A stretch of 64,000 nt of DNA. Origin: an uncultured Clostridia bacterium (GTDB lineage: Bacteria; Bacillota; Clostridia; Christensenellales; Borkfalkiaceae). The notes under the pieces were generated by a model, which did no database searches, was not told the DNA's origin, and was given only the letters and a program-made list of their open reading frames with translations. Position 1 is the first letter of the stretch. The number at the start of each line of letters is the position of its first letter. A program made the position numbers and the translations under genes. The stretch spans positions 124,001-188,000 of the forward strand of contig CAKQKI010000002.1 of assembly GCA_934248055.1 (NCBI GenBank), written 5' to 3'. Below are positions 49,247-58,877 of this stretch, one piece after another.

Positions 49247-51008
49247 CGTTATACCCGTGTTTTACGCCTGCGACGATAATTTTATAAAATACGTTGCCGT
49301 TTCGATAAAATCTATCATAAAAAATTCCGACAAAAACTATTTTTACAGATTCTATATTCTCAATACCGGCGTTTCCGATAAATATCGCGACAGTCTTATT
49401 CCGCAGGAAAACGAAAATTACGAAATAATTTTCAGCGACGTTACCGATAAACTGAAAACCGTTACCAAAAGCCTTCCCCTTCGAGACTACTATTCGAAAA
49501 CGACCTATTTCAGGCTGTTTATTTCAGACATGTTTCCCGAATACGATAAAGTTATTTACATTGACGGCGACACCGTTGCCGTAAAAGATATTTCCGAATT
49601 ATATCTTACCGACATTAAAGACAATTACGTCGGCGCGGTGCGCGAAAAAGTTATGGCAGACACCGAAGTTTTCGGCAATTACGTGGAAAAGGTTCTCGGA
49701 ATAGACCGTTACGCTTATTTCAACGCGGGAATTTTGCTTATAAATTCGAAAAAGTTCCGTGAAAAGCAAATGCTTTCAAAGTTTTGTTCTCTGCTTTCGG
49801 AGTACGATTTCGTAGTCACGCAGGACGAAGATTATTTAAACCTTATGTTTAAAGACAGGGTAACCTATTTAGACCCTGCCTGGAACGCCGAAATTTACAA
49901 CGGACTGCCCTGCGCCGAAAGCGACGTTGCCGTTTTTCACTATATAATGACTTCGAAGCCGTGGCGTTATAAAAACTGCGACTACGGGAAATATTTCTGG
50001 CAATACGCCGAAGAAACGCCCTTTTACGACGAAATTAAAAGCGTTCTTAATAATTATACCGACGCCGAACGCGAACGCGACAGACTTTGCGGCGAAAATC
50101 TTATAAAACTTGCCGAAAAGGAAATCGCGCGCGACGATAATTACCTTAAAAATCTCAGAAAACGGCAAAATGCCGAACGCGTAGAAATACTGTCGAAAAT
50201 ATCCGCGCTCGAAAAAAACGGGAAATTCGACGTCGACGTGGAAAACGACCCGCCCTGCAAGCCGTTACCCGATAACGTGGATTATACGCGTAAAAAATTT
50301 TTTAACAAACTGAAAGCGAAATACGCTTTTTCGGCGGCGCGCAAATTTATGCATACCCTTATACAGAACGGGCAAATGACGATAAGCGGCATAATCGGAG
50401 CGGAAAATCTCGAACAAATTGACGGCGGCGCGATTATAACCCTTAACCATTTCAACGCTTACGACAGTTTTGCGGCGCAACTCGTTTACGAATGCTGCGA
50501 TACTAAAAAACATAAGTTTTACCGCGTTATAAGAGAAGGCAATTACACGAGTTTCGGCGGATTTTACGGGTATCTGATGAGAAATTGCAATACGTTGCCG
50601 CTATCTTCCGATACGGGAAAAATGCGCAAGTTTTATTCCGCTACCAAAGAAATATTAAACGACAACGGATTTATTCTTATTTACGCCGAACAGAGTATGT
50701 GGTGGAATTACAGAAAGCCTAAGCCCCTTAAAAAAGGCGCGTTTTCAATCGCCGCGATAAACAACGTTCCGGTAGTGCCGTGCTTTATAACCATGCGCGA
50801 CGGCGATATAACCGACGAAAACGGTTTTCCCGTTCAGGAATACACTATTCACGTATGCAAGCCCGTTTACCCCAAAAGCGAACTTACCTGCGGTCAGAAC
50901 GCCGTTTATATGAAAGCGGAAAACGAGCGCGTGTGGAAAGAAATTTACGAAAAATTTTACGGAATACCGTTAAGATACGAAACGGCAACCGCGGGCGACC
51001 CGATTTAA
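49236..51008 (+). CDS. Fusion of family 8 glycosyltransferase and PlsC-type acyltransferase
   Basis: 590 residues. The first 265 form a GT8 domain with DGD at 110-112 (VIYIDGDTVAVKDISELY), YFNAGILLINSKKFR and FHYIMTSKPWRY. A linker with charged, coiled-coil-like helices follows (about 270-390). The last 200 residues are a PlsC-like domain with TLNHFNAYDSFA (His405-x4-Asp410), TLPLSSDTGKMRKF and IYAEQSMWWNYRKPKPLKKG. One polypeptide could therefore both glycosylate and acylate a lipid acceptor. Such a combination is not one I recognise from a characterised pathway. Confidence 0.85.
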   Translation: MKNNVIPVFYACDDNFIKYVAVSIKSIIKNSDKNYFYRFYILNTGVSDKYRDSLIPQENENYEIIFSDVTDKLKTVTKSLPLRDYYSKTTYFRLFISDMFPEYDKVIYIDGDTVAVKDISELYLTDIKDNYVGAVREKVMADTEVFGNYVEKVLGIDRYAYFNAGILLINSKKFREKQMLSKFCSLLSEYDFVVTQDEDYLNLMFKDRVTYLDPAWNAEIYNGLPCAESDVAVFHYIMTSKPWRYKNCDYGKYFWQYAEETPFYDEIKSVLNNYTDAERERDRLCGENLIKLAEKEIARDDNYLKNLRKRQNAERVEILSKISALEKNGKFDVDVENDPPCKPLPDNVDYTRKKFFNKLKAKYAFSAARKFMHTLIQNGQMTISGIIGAENLEQIDGGAIITLNHFNAYDSFAAQLVYECCDTKKHKFYRVIREGNYTSFGGFYGYLMRNCNTLPLSSDTGKMRKFYSATKEILNDNGFILIYAEQSMWWNYRKPKPLKKGAFSIAAINNVPVVPCFITMRDGDITDENGFPVQEYTIHVCKPVYPKSELTCGQNAVYMKAENERVWKEIYEKFYGIPLRYETATAGDPI

Positions 51009-51071
51009 TCGCCGCATAAATCGGTTTATCACTGCAAAAATAACTAATTATAACGAACGGAATTCCTATGT

Positions 51072-52187
51072 TTAATTTTCAAACTCCTGCGCTACTTTTT
51101 CAAGCAAATCTCTTATTTTAAGATGTTGCGGACAAATTTTTTCGCACTTTCCGCACTTTATGCAATCCGACGCTTTACCGTTGTTCTTAACGTAAATTTC
51201 ATTGTAATAATAAGACGCGTTCCAACTGTCGTGCAGTACTTTTGCGTTTAAAAGAGCGAATAAATTAGGAATGATAATTCGTTTCGGGCAACCGTCTACG
51301 CAATATCTGCAAGCGGTGCATTGAATAAGATTCAATTCGCTAAAAACCTTGCAAACCTTTTCAATCGCCGCCCTTTCGTTATCTTCAAGCGGTTTAAAAT
51401 CGCGCATGAAAGAAATATTGTCTTTCATCTGCCCGACGTTGCTCATACCCGAAAGCACCATAAAAACGTTTTTAAAACTCGCCGCGTAACGTATTGCGTA
51501 ACTCGCAAGACTTCCGCCGCGCAGATTTTCGAGAATTTCGGCGGCTTTTTTCGGTAAATTTACGAGAGTGCCGCCTTTTACAGGTTCCATAACTATAACG
51601 GGCTTGCGGTGCTTTTCGCAAACTTCGTAACACTCCTTTCCCTGAACGGACGGATCGTTATAATCAGCATAATTGAGTTGAATCTGCACGAACTCCGTTT
51701 CGGGATAATCTGTAAGAATACGGTCGAGCAAAGAAGCGTCGTCGTGAAACGACAAGCCCACGTATTTTATTTTGCCCTGTTTTTTAAGTTCGAACGCCGT
51801 TTCGTAAGCGCGGCATTTTTTATATTTTTCGTAAAACTCTTCGTTCTGCGAATGCATAAGATAAAAATCGAAATAGTCAAGCCCGCAGATTTCAAGCTGA
51901 CGGTTAAAAAGCGGAATTATATCTTCTTCCCTTTCAAAACACGAATCGGAAAGTTTATCGGCAAAAACGAAACTGTTTCTCGGGTATCTTTTTACAAGAC
52001 ACTCTCTGAGCGCGGGTTCGCTTTTTCCGTCGATATAAGTATGCGCGGTATCGAAATAATTGAAACCCGCCCGCATAAACTCGTCTATCATTGCGGAAAA
52101 TTCTTTGTAATCGACTTCGTTTTCTTTCATCGGAAGCCGCATACAGCCAAAGCCGAGATTTTTCTTTACGTTTTCAAAAGTTTTCAT
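51072..52187 (-). CDS. Aldo/keto reductase with two C-terminal 4Fe-4S clusters
   Basis: 371 residues. The aldo/keto reductase barrel (about 1-280) has the family start LGFGCMRLP, the catalytic FDTAHTY segment and the KYVGLSFHDDASLL segment. The C-terminal ferredoxin-like region has CTACRYCVDGCPK and CIKCGKCEKICPQ, binding two clusters. This type is widespread in anaerobes. Substrate unknown; electrons may pass from ferredoxin or NAD(P)H. It is a single gene, divergent from the FAD oxidoreductase. Confidence 0.9.
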   Translation of the reverse strand: MKTFENVKKNLGFGCMRLPMKENEVDYKEFSAMIDEFMRAGFNYFDTAHTYIDGKSEPALRECLVKRYPRNSFVFADKLSDSCFEREEDIIPLFNRQLEICGLDYFDFYLMHSQNEEFYEKYKKCRAYETAFELKKQGKIKYVGLSFHDDASLLDRILTDYPETEFVQIQLNYADYNDPSVQGKECYEVCEKHRKPVIVMEPVKGGTLVNLPKKAAEILENLRGGSLASYAIRYAASFKNVFMVLSGMSNVGQMKDNISFMRDFKPLEDNERAAIEKVCKVFSELNLIQCTACRYCVDGCPKRIIIPNLFALLNAKVLHDSWNASYYYNEIYVKNNGKASDCIKCGKCEKICPQHLKIRDLLEKVAQEFEN

Positions 52188-52209
52188 GTTTTTACACTCC
52201 GATAATTAT

Positions 52210-52238
52210 TTTGTAACATAAAGACGAAGTTAAGTCAA
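52210..52238 (-). promoter_or_regulatory. Promoter of the aldo/keto reductase gene
   Basis: Minus-strand TTGACT (52233-52238) and TACAAA (52210-52215), spacer 17 bp; the -10 box is weak. A GGAG site precedes the ATG at 52187. Confidence 0.45.
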
Positions 52239-52305
52239 GCATTATTCTTGCCTTGCATAAAATCAGTAAAAAATTCCGTAAAATTCACGCCCTGCGTTAA
52301 AAAGA

Positions 52306-52334
52306 TAGACAAAAGCCGAGAAAGGTGATAAAAT
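52306..52334 (+). promoter_or_regulatory. Promoter of the FAD oxidoreductase gene
   Basis: Plus-strand TAGACA (52306-52311) and TAAAAT (52329-52334), spacer 17 bp. A small hairpin GCCG/CGGC lies just before the GGAGG ribosome binding site of the downstream gene. Confidence 0.6.
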
Positions 52335-52382
52335 ATTCGTTGTGGTCGAAAGCCGCCGTTGCGGCATACCGGAGGTATTTTT

Positions 52383-53759
52383 ATGAATTACGACGTTATA
52401 ATAATCGGGGCGGGTCCCGGCGGAATTTATTCCGCTTACGAACTTTTAAAACTGAATAAAAACGCCAGAATAGCGATTTTTGAAACGGGTAAAAGTCTTG
52501 AAAAGCGCAAATGCCCTATTGACGGCACGAAAGTAAAATCCTGCATACGTTGTAAAACCTGCGCCATTATGAACGGTTTTGGCGGAGCGGGCGCGTTTTC
52601 GGACGGAAAATATAACATAACTAATATGTTCGGCGGCACTCTGTGCGATTATATCGGCAAAAGCGAAGCGATAAGCCTTATGAAATACGTTGACGATATA
52701 AATATGGAAAACGGCGGAGCAGGCACTAAACTTTATTCGACGGCAAACACGCGTATAAAAACGCTGTGTCTCGAACACGACCTTCACCTTCTCGACGCGT
52801 CCGTGCGCCATCTCGGGACGGATATAAATTACGTGGTACTCGAAAATCTTTACAACACACTTAAAAAAAGCGTTGATATTTTCTTTGAATCGCCCGTTTT
52901 AAAAGTTGAAAAAACCGAAAACGGAGAATACCGCGTTATAACCAAAAAAGGCGAATATTCGGGTAAAAACCTTGTCGTATCGGTAGGCAGAAGCGGAAGC
53001 AAATGGATGGAAGAAGTATGCAGAGATCTTGATATTCCCACCAAATCGAACAGAGTTGATATAGGCGTGAGAGTAGAACTCCCCGCAGAAACGTTCGCTC
53101 ACCTTACCGACGAACTTTACGAAAGCAAAATAATGTATCGCACGCAGAAATTTCAGGATATGGTAAGAACTTTCTGTATGAATCCGAACGGCGTTGTGGT
53201 AAACGAAAACACGAACGGCATAGTAACCGTAAACGGTCACAGTTACGAAGACAAGTCAAAACACACCGCAAACACCAACTTCGCGCTGCTCGTAAGCAAG
53301 CATTTTTCCGAGCCTTTCAAAGACAGTAACGGTTACGGCGAAAGCATAGCAAGGCTTTCGAATATGCTCGGCGGCGGCGTTATCGTTCAGCGTTTCGGAG
53401 ATCTCGTAAGGGGCAGGCGAAGCACGCCGTCACGCATAAACGAAAGTTTCGTAACTCCTACTCTGAGCGCGACGCCCGGCGATTTAAGCCTTGTTATTCC
53501 CAAACGAATACTTGACGGCATTATCGAAATGATTTACGCTCTCGATAAAATTGCGCCCGGAACCGCTAACGACGATACTCTTTTATACGGCGTTGAAGTT
53601 AAATTTTACAATATGCAGGTTGAAATCGACGAAAACCTTATGACGAAGCACAAAGGTCTGTTCGTTATAGGCGATTGCAGCGGCGTGACTCACTCTTTAT
53701 CGCACGCGTCCGCAAGCGGAGTTTACGTTGCAAGATATATAGCCGAAAATCTGCTTTAA
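52383..53759 (+). CDS. FAD-dependent oxidoreductase of the COG2509 type
   Basis: 458 residues. The start was placed at the ATG at 52383 after GGAGG; an in-frame codon eight positions earlier lies upstream of that site. The N-terminal dinucleotide fold has DVIIIGAGPGGIYSAYEL. A cysteine cluster, CPIDGTKVKSCIRCKTC, may bind metal or take part in redox. The FAD-binding C-terminus is GLFVIGDCSGVTHSLSHASA. It resembles uncharacterised NAD(FAD)-dependent dehydrogenases of COG2509. Substrate is not known. Confidence 0.8.
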   Translation: MNYDVIIIGAGPGGIYSAYELLKLNKNARIAIFETGKSLEKRKCPIDGTKVKSCIRCKTCAIMNGFGGAGAFSDGKYNITNMFGGTLCDYIGKSEAISLMKYVDDINMENGGAGTKLYSTANTRIKTLCLEHDLHLLDASVRHLGTDINYVVLENLYNTLKKSVDIFFESPVLKVEKTENGEYRVITKKGEYSGKNLVVSVGRSGSKWMEEVCRDLDIPTKSNRVDIGVRVELPAETFAHLTDELYESKIMYRTQKFQDMVRTFCMNPNGVVVNENTNGIVTVNGHSYEDKSKHTANTNFALLVSKHFSEPFKDSNGYGESIARLSNMLGGGVIVQRFGDLVRGRRSTPSRINESFVTPTLSATPGDLSLVIPKRILDGIIEMIYALDKIAPGTANDDTLLYGVEVKFYNMQVEIDENLMTKHKGLFVIGDCSGVTHSLSHASASGVYVARYIAENLL

Positions 53760-53845
53760 ACGCAATAATTCAAGAAGTTTAAATAAAAACGTAAAGTCAA
53801 GCAAAACTTCGATTATTTTTGCCCGAAGACCAAGGCAATATAAAA

Positions 53846-53876
53846 CGGCGTAGCGATAAAATTTATCGCTGCGCCG
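53846..53876. repeat. Strong palindrome, copy 2, also terminator between convergent genes
   Basis: Stem CGGCGTAGCGATAAA with a complementary arm (one G-U type mismatch), matching the palindrome at 47426-47459. It lies between the convergent FAD oxidoreductase and small membrane protein genes and overlaps the last codons of the latter. Confidence 0.7.
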
Positions 53877-54174
53877 CCGATATAAAATAAAGTATAAGAT
53901 ATAAAACGGCAAGCACCGCGAGAACGACGCACATAGGTATGACCATCGTTTTCATCGCCGCGAAAAAAGTACGCGCTTTCTCACGGAAAGTTGCTTTCGG
54001 GGGCTTTGAAGCATTCTCAAAACCCTTGGGAGCGCCGCTTTTATTTTCGCCGTTACCGCTTTTTTTGCCGCCGGTAATGCCGCCGCGAACGTTTGACATA
54101 TCGGCAACAGTCGAACCGTCGTCGTAATAAACGACTTTCGGTTCAGACTCTTTTTTTTTCTTTTTTTCAGACAT
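53863..54174 (-). CDS. Small membrane protein at the end of the opp operon
   Basis: 103 residues. A charged head of about 75 residues (SEKKKKKESEPKVVYYDDGS, then TVADMSNVRGGITGGKK) leads to one membrane segment (VIPMCVVLAVLAVLYLILYF). No family recognised. The final residues SAAQR and the stop lie within the palindromic repeat, so the C-terminus may have been altered by that element. It follows oppF by 12 bp. Confidence 0.6.
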   Translation of the reverse strand: MSEKKKKKESEPKVVYYDDGSTVADMSNVRGGITGGKKSGNGENKSGAPKGFENASKPPKATFREKARTFFAAMKTMVIPMCVVLAVLAVLYLILYFISAAQR

Positions 54175-54186
54175 TTATATCCTTAT

Positions 54187-55314
54187 TCAGTCCTGAGAAT
54201 AGCAATGGCATGCAACGAAATGCCCTTCTTCGTATTCTTTATATACGGGCGCAACGTGCTTGCATATTTCCATCGCTTTAGGACAACGGGTATGGAATTT
54301 ACAACCCTTTGGCGGGTTTGCGGGCGAAGGAATATCGCCTTTCAAAATAACTCTGTTTACCTTTTCGTCGGGATTAGGGTTAGGCACAGCCGAAAACAGA
54401 GCGTGCGTATAAGGGTGCATGGGGTTATCGAAAATATCTTTTTTATTTCCGAATTCAACCATCGATCCGAGATACATTACGCCTATTTTATCCGAAATAA
54501 ACTTAACTACCGACAAATCGTGAGAAATGAAAAGATAAGTAAGCCCTCTTTCTTTCTGTAATTTTTTAAGAAGATTTATAATCTGCGCCTGAATGGAAAC
54601 GTCAAGCGCGGAAACGGGTTCGTCGCACACCACGAGTTCGGGATTAACCGACAGCGCGCGCGCTATGCATATACGCTGACGCTGACCGCCCGAAAATTCG
54701 TGCGGGTATCTGTCGTAATAATAATCGCGAAGACCGCATTGCTCCATAAGGTTTAAAACGTACTCTTTAACCTTTTCGGGCGGAACGATATTATGAACGC
54801 GAACAGGCTCGGAAAGTATGTCGCCCACCGTGCTTCTCGGCGGAAGCGAAGAATATGGGTCCTGAAAAACTATCTGCATTTTCGAGCGCAGTTTGCGCAT
54901 CTGAGCGGAATTATACCCCGCAATATCGCTGCCTTCGAAGAAAATCTGACCTGACGAAGGCTGATGAAGTTTTAAAATCGTTCTTCCCATCGTCGTTTTG
55001 CCGCAACCCGACTCGCCGACTATACCGAGCGTTTCGCCCGGTTTTATTTTGAAAGACACATCGTCTACCGCTTTGAGCGTGCTTAAAGGTTTACCTAAAA
55101 CGGTCTTTTTAAGAACGAAATATTTTTTTAAATGCCTTACTTCGAGTATCGCTTCCGTATCTGCAGGCAACGCTTTATCTCTTTCGATAGCTTCTTCTTT
55201 TTCGTTGCTTTCTTTCAGAAATTCCGCTTCGTCGTCAAAGTTTTTAAATTCGCTTTCGCTTTCATCTGTATCCGCGACGGAGTTTTTTTTGGTTTCTTCT
55301 ATATCTTTATCCAT
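54187..55314 (-). CDS. oppF: Oligopeptide ABC transporter ATPase OppF
   Basis: 375 residues. An acidic N-terminal extension of about 55 residues is followed by the ATPase domain: GESGCGKTT, FSGGQRQRICIARA and VVCDEPVSALD. The C-terminal oligopeptide_HTH region has CKFHTRCPKAMEIC, which binds an Fe-S cluster or zinc in related proteins. It shares one base with the oppD stop region (TAATG). Likely paired with OppD. Confidence 0.92.
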   Translation of the reverse strand: MDKDIEETKKNSVADTDESESEFKNFDDEAEFLKESNEKEEAIERDKALPADTEAILEVRHLKKYFVLKKTVLGKPLSTLKAVDDVSFKIKPGETLGIVGESGCGKTTMGRTILKLHQPSSGQIFFEGSDIAGYNSAQMRKLRSKMQIVFQDPYSSLPPRSTVGDILSEPVRVHNIVPPEKVKEYVLNLMEQCGLRDYYYDRYPHEFSGGQRQRICIARALSVNPELVVCDEPVSALDVSIQAQIINLLKKLQKERGLTYLFISHDLSVVKFISDKIGVMYLGSMVEFGNKKDIFDNPMHPYTHALFSAVPNPNPDEKVNRVILKGDIPSPANPPKGCKFHTRCPKAMEICKHVAPVYKEYEEGHFVACHCYSQD

Positions 55315-56675
55315 TATTTATTATCCTCCGTTTCGTAAAGGTGGCAGGCAACGAAATGAGTAGGACTTACCTTTATCATTTCGGGATACGCTCCCGAACA
55401 ACGATTCACGCACTTTGAGCATCTCTCTTTAAAGTAGCAGTAATCGGGCATATCTATGGGGTTGGGAACGTTGCCCGGTATATTAAACAATTTATCTTCT
55501 TTCGACTGCATAGTCGGCTTCGATTTCTGAAGACCTTGCGTATACGGGTGCAAGGGGTTATGGAAAATTTCAGAAGCCGTACCCTGCTCGATTATTCTTC
55601 CCGCATACATTACGACGACGTAATCCGCCATTTCGGCGATAACGCCGAGATCGTGAGTAATTAAAAGTATCGAACCGTTGATACGCCTTTTCAAGTCGTT
55701 GAATAAATCGAGAATCTGAGCCTGAATGGTAACGTCGAGCGCGGTGGTCGGCTCGTCTGCGATAATCAGTCTGGGTTCGCCCGCAAGAGCCATTGCGATC
55801 ATAACCCTTTGGCGCATACCGCCCGAAAGTTCGTGCGGATAGGACGCGTAAACCCGTTCGGGCATTGCAATTCCTACCATTTCGAGCATTTTTATCGAGC
55901 GGGATTTGGCAACTTCGTGCGTTGCCCCCGGAACGTGAAGAAGAGTTACTTCGTCGAGTTGGTTGCCTATCGTGAACACGGGGTTTAAAGAAGTCATCGG
56001 CTCCTGAAAAACCATTGCCATCTGTCTGCCGCGCAGACGATACATTTCCTTTATAGGCATTTTCGCTATATCGAAAACTTTTTCTTCTTTTTCGAAAATA
56101 CCGAGACCGTTATCGTCGGTGAGTTGGACGGGGCGCATTACGGGCTTGCCGTCTTTATCCTTTTTTACTTCGCCGAGTTTGTTTTTAACTTCTTCGTATA
56201 CTATTTCGCCGTTTTCGTCGCGCTTATAAACGGGAATACAATTACCCTTTTCGTCGCGCATGAAATCGTTTGCCTTAAATCTTATCGAGCCTTTTACGAT
56301 TTGTCCGCTCGGACCCTGCAAAAGACGCATAACCGACATAGAAGTTACCGATTTACCGCAACCCGACTCGCCTACCACGCCTACCGTGGAGTTGAGCGGA
56401 ATACTGAAAGTAACGCCGTTTACCGCTTTTACGACGCCTGCGTCCGTAAAGAAATACGAGTGAAGGTCTTCTATTTCGAGAATATCGTCGGCATTTTTCA
56501 TTTCCGCAAGATATTCCGATTCGGGAACTCTTTTGTTTTTGAGTTTTTCAAGGCGGCGCATTTCCTTTGCGTTCGCCTTTGCGATTTCTCTTATTTCTTT
56601 TCCCGTAAGGAAATGATTGTCGGATTTTTTAGTGTTATCTTCGCTTTGATTTTTGTTAAACAATCTGAGTTTCAT
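55314..56675 (-). CDS. oppD: Oligopeptide ABC transporter ATPase OppD with large insertion
   Basis: 453 residues, about 120 more than usual. A charged N-terminal extension (about 1-60) precedes the ATPase domain with Walker A GESGCGKS (102-109). An insertion of about 60 residues (140-203), rich in Lys, Asp and Glu, lies between the first beta-sheet part and the Q-loop FQEPMTSLNPV. Signature LSGGMRQRVMIAMA and Walker B LIIADEPTTALD are intact, as is the C-terminal CYFKERCSKCVNRC cysteine set. The insertion does not disturb catalytic motifs, so it is probably an added regulatory or docking loop. Confidence 0.9.
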   Translation of the reverse strand: MKLRLFNKNQSEDNTKKSDNHFLTGKEIREIAKANAKEMRRLEKLKNKRVPESEYLAEMKNADDILEIEDLHSYFFTDAGVVKAVNGVTFSIPLNSTVGVVGESGCGKSVTSMSVMRLLQGPSGQIVKGSIRFKANDFMRDEKGNCIPVYKRDENGEIVYEEVKNKLGEVKKDKDGKPVMRPVQLTDDNGLGIFEKEEKVFDIAKMPIKEMYRLRGRQMAMVFQEPMTSLNPVFTIGNQLDEVTLLHVPGATHEVAKSRSIKMLEMVGIAMPERVYASYPHELSGGMRQRVMIAMALAGEPRLIIADEPTTALDVTIQAQILDLFNDLKRRINGSILLITHDLGVIAEMADYVVVMYAGRIIEQGTASEIFHNPLHPYTQGLQKSKPTMQSKEDKLFNIPGNVPNPIDMPDYCYFKERCSKCVNRCSGAYPEMIKVSPTHFVACHLYETEDNK

Positions 56676-56678
56676 TCC

Positions 56679-57794
56679 TTATCTCCTTTGTTTCGGGTCG
56701 AGCGCGTCGCGCAAGCCGTCGCCGATAAAGTTAAAACCTAAAACCGCTATTATTATGCAAATACCCGACGGTACCCACACGTTAAGATAGTTTTTAAGTA
56801 TAACGGGGTTACGGGAAATAACTTCTATCATCGTACCCCAGGACGCGAAAGGAACGCGGACGCCGAGATTTAAGTAAGATAAAGTAGACTCGTAAAGTAT
56901 CATACTGCCCAGAGATAACGTCATCGAAACGAGTATCTGCGGCAGAATGTTCGGTATAAGGTGCTTGAATATTTTTCTCGGAGTGGAATAACCCATCGCC
57001 TCTGCCGCAACCATATATTCCTGTTCGCGAAGGAACAGAATCTGACCGCGGACGAGCCTTGCCATTCCCGGCCACGAGAACAGCGACAGTATTCCCATAA
57101 GTAAATAAATGTAATATTCCGACGGAACGTTACGTGATTGCAGCACCGAACCTATTATAAGCATGAGCGGTAAAGTGGGCAAGCATATAAGCACGTCGCA
57201 TACGCGCATTATGATATTGTCGACCACGCCGCCGTAATACCCCGCCACGCCGCCGAGAATAATCCCGAGAGCCGAAGTCATGAATACCGCAAGAAAACTT
57301 ATGGAAAGAGAAAGCCTGCCGCCGTACATCAGACGGGTAAATATATCGAGCCCCTTTTCGTCGGTACCGAGAATATGGCTTGCCGAAGGCTTCGCGAGAG
57401 TGTTTATGCTTTTACCTGAAACGATAATCTGCACCGCGCCGTGCGAGTCGCCGGGAATATCGAAGCGGTCGTAAACAATCGCGCCTTTTCTGTCTACTTC
57501 GATTTCTCCCCACTGATTGTAAACGAGCGGACCTACCCAGCAAAAAAGAAACAGTACCGCAAGCATTATAAGACCCGTAAGGGAAAGTTTCGAGCGGAAA
57601 AATCTGCGTAAAACCATTCGCGTAGGCGACATGAGTTTTACGTTTTTATCGAGCGGCTTTTCACCGTCGTCAATGATTTCGGATACGTTTTCGTCTATTG
57701 CGTTTTCGGCGGAGTAAATTATTTCTTCTTCACCCGCGCCCGTTTCAAGCGCTTCTTCGGGTAAAATGTTTTCCTTTTTTTCCTGATTATCCAT
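56679..57794 (-). CDS. oppC: Oligopeptide ABC transporter permease OppC
   Basis: 371 residues. A cytoplasmic N-terminal extension of about 60 residues precedes six membrane segments. The EAA-type loop reads EYMVAAEAMGYSTPRKIFKH, followed by LIPNILPQIL. The N-terminal OppC region SPTRMVLRRFFRSKLSLTGL is typical. An extracellular loop of about 60 residues (IVYDRFDIPGDSHGAVQIIV) follows the first segment. The gene lies 12 bp after oppB and 3 bp before oppD. Confidence 0.92.
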   Translation of the reverse strand: MDNQEKKENILPEEALETGAGEEEIIYSAENAIDENVSEIIDDGEKPLDKNVKLMSPTRMVLRRFFRSKLSLTGLIMLAVLFLFCWVGPLVYNQWGEIEVDRKGAIVYDRFDIPGDSHGAVQIIVSGKSINTLAKPSASHILGTDEKGLDIFTRLMYGGRLSLSISFLAVFMTSALGIILGGVAGYYGGVVDNIIMRVCDVLICLPTLPLMLIIGSVLQSRNVPSEYYIYLLMGILSLFSWPGMARLVRGQILFLREQEYMVAAEAMGYSTPRKIFKHLIPNILPQILVSMTLSLGSMILYESTLSYLNLGVRVPFASWGTMIEVISRNPVILKNYLNVWVPSGICIIIAVLGFNFIGDGLRDALDPKQRR

Positions 57795-57806
57795 ATTTAC
57801 CTCAAA

Positions 57807-58799
57807 TTACGCAAGTTTTACGCGCGGATCCACCACGGCGTACATAAGGTCTGCAAGCAATACGCCTAATACCGACAATGCGGCAAGGAACATATTGTAA
57901 GTCATAATTACCGGAATATCGACCTGCGTCATCGCGTTGAGCGCGAACTGCCCCATGCCGGGAAGGTCGAAAACCTGTTCTGTTATCATCGCGCCCGAAA
58001 AAAGCGACGGAATAAGCCCCGCAAGACTCGTTACGAGCGGTATCATAGTGTTTCTGAAAGCGTGTTTATATATAACCTTGCTTTCTTTAAGACCTTTGGC
58101 GCGCGCCGTTCTTATGTAGTCGGAATTCAGAACTTCGAGCATGTTCGTTCTTGTCATTCTCATTCTCGAACCTATGCTCAATATTACCACCGTAAGTACG
58201 GGAAGGAACATGTGGCGGAGATAGTCTATGAATTTATCCCAGCCGCTTGCAAAAGTAACGCCGGCGGTACCCATTCCGGAAACGGGGAACCAGTCGAGTT
58301 TTATGGCGAATATGTCTTTAAGCATCTGTCCGAAAAAGAAAGACGGCAAAGATATGCCTATAAGAACGAGTATGGTTACGATATAATCGCGCAAAGAATA
58401 CTGATGCGTGGCAGCCGTAATTCCGAGAGGAATGGCAATCATAAATTCAAAAACGGTTGCGATAGCGGCAATGATAAAAGAAGTGCCAAGCCTGTCCGCA
58501 TTGAAAATTTCGCCGAGAACTTCGCGCTGATTTATAAAACTCTTACCGAAATTAAGATGGCATATATTGCCAAGCCAGGTGAAATATCCTTCGATAATCG
58601 TTCCGTCTAACCCGTAGGTTTTATACATTTGCTGCTTTAATTCTTCAGTAACGCCGTCGCCGCCCGCCTGACTTAAAATTACGATTTTATTCATAATAAA
58701 GTCTGTCGGCATACAGCGAAGCAGAGTATAAAGAAGCAACGAAACGCCTAATAATATCAATAAGGATATTCCGATCCTTTTAAGAATGTATTTGAACAT
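57807..58799 (-). CDS. oppB: Oligopeptide ABC transporter permease OppB
   Basis: 330-residue permease with six membrane segments. It begins MFKYILKRIGISLLILLGVS, and the EAA-type loop is DYIRTARAKGLKESKVIYKH, followed by AFRNTMIPLVTSL. Typical OppB/DppB. It lies 148 bp after the binding-protein gene, with a hairpin in between. Confidence 0.93.
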   Translation of the reverse strand: MFKYILKRIGISLLILLGVSLLLYTLLRCMPTDFIMNKIVILSQAGGDGVTEELKQQMYKTYGLDGTIIEGYFTWLGNICHLNFGKSFINQREVLGEIFNADRLGTSFIIAAIATVFEFMIAIPLGITAATHQYSLRDYIVTILVLIGISLPSFFFGQMLKDIFAIKLDWFPVSGMGTAGVTFASGWDKFIDYLRHMFLPVLTVVILSIGSRMRMTRTNMLEVLNSDYIRTARAKGLKESKVIYKHAFRNTMIPLVTSLAGLIPSLFSGAMITEQVFDLPGMGQFALNAMTQVDIPVIMTYNMFLAALSVLGVLLADLMYAVVDPRVKLA

Positions 58800-58877
58800 T
58801 TTTGCTCCGATTGCAAATAACGGAAAACCGTTTTTGCGGTAATAGTGTGAAAAAAATAAAATTTTAAAATCACCGCT

